This document shows, piece after piece, positions 60,620-64,000 of a stretch of DNA of 64,000 nucleotides. The position numbers and the translations under genes were made by a program. The DNA comes from Ochotona curzoniae (lineage: Eukaryota; Chordata; Mammalia; Lagomorpha; Ochotonidae). Within the stretch, counting starts at the first letter, position 1, and each line of letters starts with the position of its first letter. Below the pieces are notes generated by a model. That model searched no databases. It was not told the origin of the DNA and saw only the letters and a program-made list of their open reading frames with translations. The stretch spans positions 26,400,001 to 26,464,000 of the forward strand of contig NW_024465369.1 in NCBI RefSeq assembly GCF_017591425.1. Direction: 5' to 3'.

Positions 60620-62280
60620 CATGATTGAAGTATTCTCGGTAAGTTAATTCCTCCCCCAAAATTCAAGAAACACTTGGTATATGTGTGCTCCATCTGTGTA
60701 AAGCCGCTTCGACAGAAAACTGTCAGCCATTAGGACAAGACTGCTGCTTAAATGCAGTTCTGTTTATTTTTAAAGTCCTTTATAAAGAAGGTTATTGGTT
60801 TATTTTAGGGACAAAATTAGTCATCAATAATACTTAACCAACCATAATATCAAGATCAGCCTGGAATGGGAACTACTGCATAACATGATGACTCACATTA
60901 TCTTCCCAGCTGGCATGACTCAGCAGAATATTTTACAAGAGATTTCACTGGTTCGTGACTACCTAGAAATGCAATGTGCCCACTCTCTAAATGATGGAGG
61001 AATATCATGTAAACTCTGTTAGCTGCTGTCATCCATTTTTGTGCACCCTGGCAAATATCCCATGCATAACTGAGTAGGCAGAGGAGCTTTATGAACAGGA
61101 GACAGAAAAAAATAGAAAAGGGTGTCAGCCTCCAATGTAACAAGTTGAGAAGCATGAAGAGAGTCTGAACACTGGAGGTTATCTGCAATGTATGAGGCTA
61201 CATTAGCAAAAGGCACATGTGCTATAGGCAACCATAAACCCAACATGCAGAAAAGGGACTTGGGAACATGAAAATATAACTCAAGCACTTAGTATGGGAT
61301 GTTTTGACACTTTGAACTCGAGAGCTCTACATAGTGATACCATGAGACTAATGGCCCTATTTGCCTCATGATTCAAGAAAACACAGTAAATCTACAGTCA
61401 TTTATACAGCTACCTTGCCTTTGTCTGTGATTAAACTGAGCACCCTAAATATTCTTGGGAAATTAACCACAAATCTAAATTTCACTTATCTTAGTGTTCT
61501 TATAATTTTTAGTAAATGTGAAAAATTGTTTTAGTATTTTGAGCTCCCATAAATATGTTAATTACTGTGTGACATGAATAAATTAGTCATCGCTTCTATC
61601 TGTATTTAAATAGCAAGGTTTTGTATCAAATGACAGAATACATGAGTTAATATGGCAAAATTATGATACACACATACTATAACTCTCAAGTTTTCAATAT
61701 TACTTATCTTTGAAATTTAGTCTAATTTCCTCACAGCTGAGTCATTGGTCAACTTGTTACAATAATATAATTAATATATTATTGAGACAGAAATATCCTG
61801 GCCGTATGGGAAGACTCTTGAACTGCTGGTTTCTACATTAATGTCAAGTATTACACATGTGTCATAAGCGGCTAACAAAGGGATGCCAAATCAGCACAGT
61901 TGCTGAGATCATTGTTCTACTCTGAAGTTCTTCAAGATCTATTGTTAGTTTCCAGGTCAGGGCGATGGCCCCCACTCCTTTTCCTCCTCATTCTTCAATC
62001 ATGATGTAGAATTAGAAAATTATTTGACAATGAGAGAAGTGAAGTCATTTCGAAGGTTTTAATGTAGCATTTAAAGAAAGCATTTGGTTTTGTTAAAGGG
62101 AGAGACTTTTTTATTTTCTTGCTATAATTTCTGGTGGAAATCATGCATGAATTACGTTCCTAAGATAATCTTCGAAAAACAATGATATAAAAGGAGGATG
62201 TGGGGGGCACATATTTATAGAAATGATGTGTTCTGATTAAGAATCTCTAATGTCTTAGCTATATTTTCAAGGGTATCTGC
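60620..62280. other. FIGN intron, no gene recognised
   Basis: Single-copy sequence without SINEs. Two overlapping minus-strand frames at 60898-61288 (96 and 89 codons) show no recognisable domain and are not called. Confidence 0.5.
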
Positions 62281-62284
62281 TGTG

Positions 62285-62372
62285 TCTCCTCCAAATAGAC
62301 TGTAAGCTCCTGAAGGGCTTTAGTATATCAAGGTTTTCACACAATAGGAGGCCTCATAAATATTTAAAGAAT
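62285..62372 (+). repeat. L2 3' end relic
   Basis: 'GACTGTAAGCTCCTGAAGGG', then CACACAATAGGAGGCCTCAT and AAATATTTAAAGAATGA, follows the L2 tail GACTGTAAGCTCCTTGAGGGC...AGTAGGTGCTCAATAAATATTTGTTGAATGA. Confidence 0.65.
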
Positions 62373-63559
62373 GACTTACTGAGGAAGGCTACATATATAA
62401 TTTCATGGGAATTCAGACAAAAATCCTCTATATGAAAAACAAAATGTAGAAATCATTGTGTGTTTTCATGCTCTGGCAGCTACTGTTACAAAACCACAGC
62501 ATGAACCACCAAAGCAGCAATGACGATGCTGTCAAGCTCAAATGTTTCCACTGTTGACAATCAAATAATTACATATTTGCTGGGTAGTGTGTGGAGTTTT
62601 ATATCTTCTTTGCACCATCCATATATTTCATGGAAACTACCTTAGTTTATAAACTGATTTATTCTTTCTCACTGTAGTCATTTCTTTAAATAAGTGATCT
62701 GCCATCATTTAATTTCTTGAAAGTTCCATTTCTATATATTTCCAAAAAGAGAAAAAAAAAGATACAGCAAAGTGCAATAAGGCACCATAAAGCTACATTT
62801 TGCTCCATGGATATGTGCTGTAATGCCAATGCACAGATGGTTAGAATTTCTGTTCAGAAAACACAAACATGTGCATGGAGACAGGAATCAAGCAGCTTAT
62901 GCTGGAATGAGTTATTCAAAATCCTGGAGTCCCTTCATTAGGAGAGTTGCAGTCAGGTAGCTTTGGAATTAATTTGCCCTAAATGTGGAGCCTTGGAACT
63001 GGATCTGCAAAGTGTAAATAAACATATACCTCAGGATGCATGATTCACTTAAGGATTTCTTCAAATAGAAACAGACTTGCAGCAAAATACTGGATCCCTG
63101 AGGGGAGAGAGCTATAGAAACAGACCTCATTTCTACGATTTCCTATAGTACTTGAATCTGACAGTTGATTCTCATTTCGACAATGAAAAATTTTGAGCTG
63201 AGAATATAAACATACTCCATTTTTCTTTCTTCATTTTTTACCCTAGATGGTGCCTTACCCCAAGATTTCAGTGCATAAGTGAAAGTTCAGTGAACTCTCC
63301 AAGATTACCAGGCATTTCCCAAAAAGACACAAAAATTATTCTGCCGATTACAAGTGTTAGTTCCATTAAAGCCTTTACTTACTTGTCTAGGATTTATGAA
63401 ATATCTAATAAACAGAGCTAAACTATGCCTAACTTACACCATTCTGCCAAGAAGTAACTAAAGCACAGGAAGGTCAAAATTAAATCTTTCTGGGACAGAG
63501 ATGGTATCTGCTTTGATTTTCATTGTATTTTCATGGTCCTGCAATAGTAGTGTAATGGC

Positions 63560-63810
63560 AATGGCAAAATGGCATGGCAATTAAAAGCTCTGAATCTGCA
63601 GTCAAAGAGCTAGCTCAGAGCACAAATTTCTAGTTGTAGCAATTACTTGGTGGGTGATAATGGCACAGTTTAAGAATAGCTGAACCCCAGTCTCCTCACA
63701 TGTTAAAATGGAGTTACTATAGAATGTATCTTACAAACTTTTAGAAAATGAGATGAATAGGTTTAACGAGACCAAATATTTAATATATGATTAGTAAAAT
63801 TATCATCATC
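63560..63810 (+). repeat. MIR, nearly full length
   Basis: GGCATGGCAATTAAAAGCTC, TGAATCTGCAGTCAAAGAG, 'GTAGCAATTACTTGGTGGGT', CCCAGTCTCCTCACATGTTA, AAATGGAGTTACTATAG, GAAAATGAGATGAATAGG and ATTATCATCATC follow MIR from head to tail. It is the best preserved MIR in the window. Confidence 0.75.
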
Positions 63811-64000
63811 CCTTCACATGTGAGAAACACTTAATGCCATTATAGGATGAATTCAGCGACTAAGAACAAACAAAACCCCCGGTTTCCTTACATCTGCCTC
63901 AGTATCCACTTAGCTTGTGTGACAGCATATTTATAATTAAGTTACCACTTTCAGGCAGATACGGAGGAGGAACTCTTCATATTTATGTTTTGTACTACCT

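Noticed and set aside
60898..61288. Two overlapping minus-strand frames of 96 and 89 codons
   Set aside because: They overlap each other in different frames, with hydrophobic residues expected from AT-rich sequence, and resemble no known protein.
7300..64000. Upstream FIGN coding exon with the initiator ATG
   Set aside because: I looked on the minus strand for a short ATG-containing exon ending in a glycine split before GT. Several ...TTTATGG-like sites (for example near 19481, 30994, 40427 and 61233) lack the right codons or a donor, so none is called.

Overview
The window is mammalian nuclear DNA, AT-rich and almost entirely non-coding. The interspersed repeats point to a lagomorph. About 29 copies or fragments of the tRNA-derived lagomorph C-type SINE (CSINE) lie on both strands. 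Each carries the family's usual landmarks: a head with pol III A and B boxes, a body with 'GGCTCCTGGCTTCGGATCGGC'-like and 'GGGAGTGAACCA' segments, and a pyrimidine-rich plus AATAAATCTTT tail. The wording of the youngest copy (47387-47706) looks more like pika (Ochotona) than rabbit; that species call is my inference.

The only protein-coding sequence I can support is the large terminal coding exon of FIGN (fidgetin, an AAA ATPase of the microtubule-severing class), on the minus strand at 5040-7297. It opens at a splice acceptor in the middle of a glycine codon, so the initiator ATG is in an upstream exon that I could not find here. Positions below 5040 are the 3' UTR and downstream DNA; the best poly(A) signal candidate is at 3106-3111. 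Everything above 7298 reads as a very large upstream intron of FIGN, with no second gene recognisable.

Layout: 1-5039, FIGN 3' UTR and flank, no SINEs. 5040-7297, FIGN exon. 7298-14304, SINE-free intron. 14.3-33.5 kb, intron with scattered CSINEs, ancient MIR/L2 relics and several unexplained single-copy blocks. 33.56-35.21 kb, an old, internally deleted L1 broken by two CSINEs. 36-40 kb, intron with a few CSINEs. 41.0-48.05 kb, a dense repeat block with an MLT1-like LTR and eleven CSINEs, including the youngest copy with a visible target-site duplication. 48-57 kb, sparse CSINEs and microsatellites. 57.2-64 kb, CSINE-free, with a mariner-like MITE, an L2 end and a MIR.

I found no rRNA, true tRNA, CRISPR array, operon or other prokaryote-type system, and no convincing undescribed biological system. 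The items most worth a second look are the SINE-free intervals next to the exon, the compositionally distinct single-copy blocks that could be conserved enhancers of this large intron, the degenerate ATPase motifs of fidgetin, and the C10 polypyrimidine tract at its splice acceptor.
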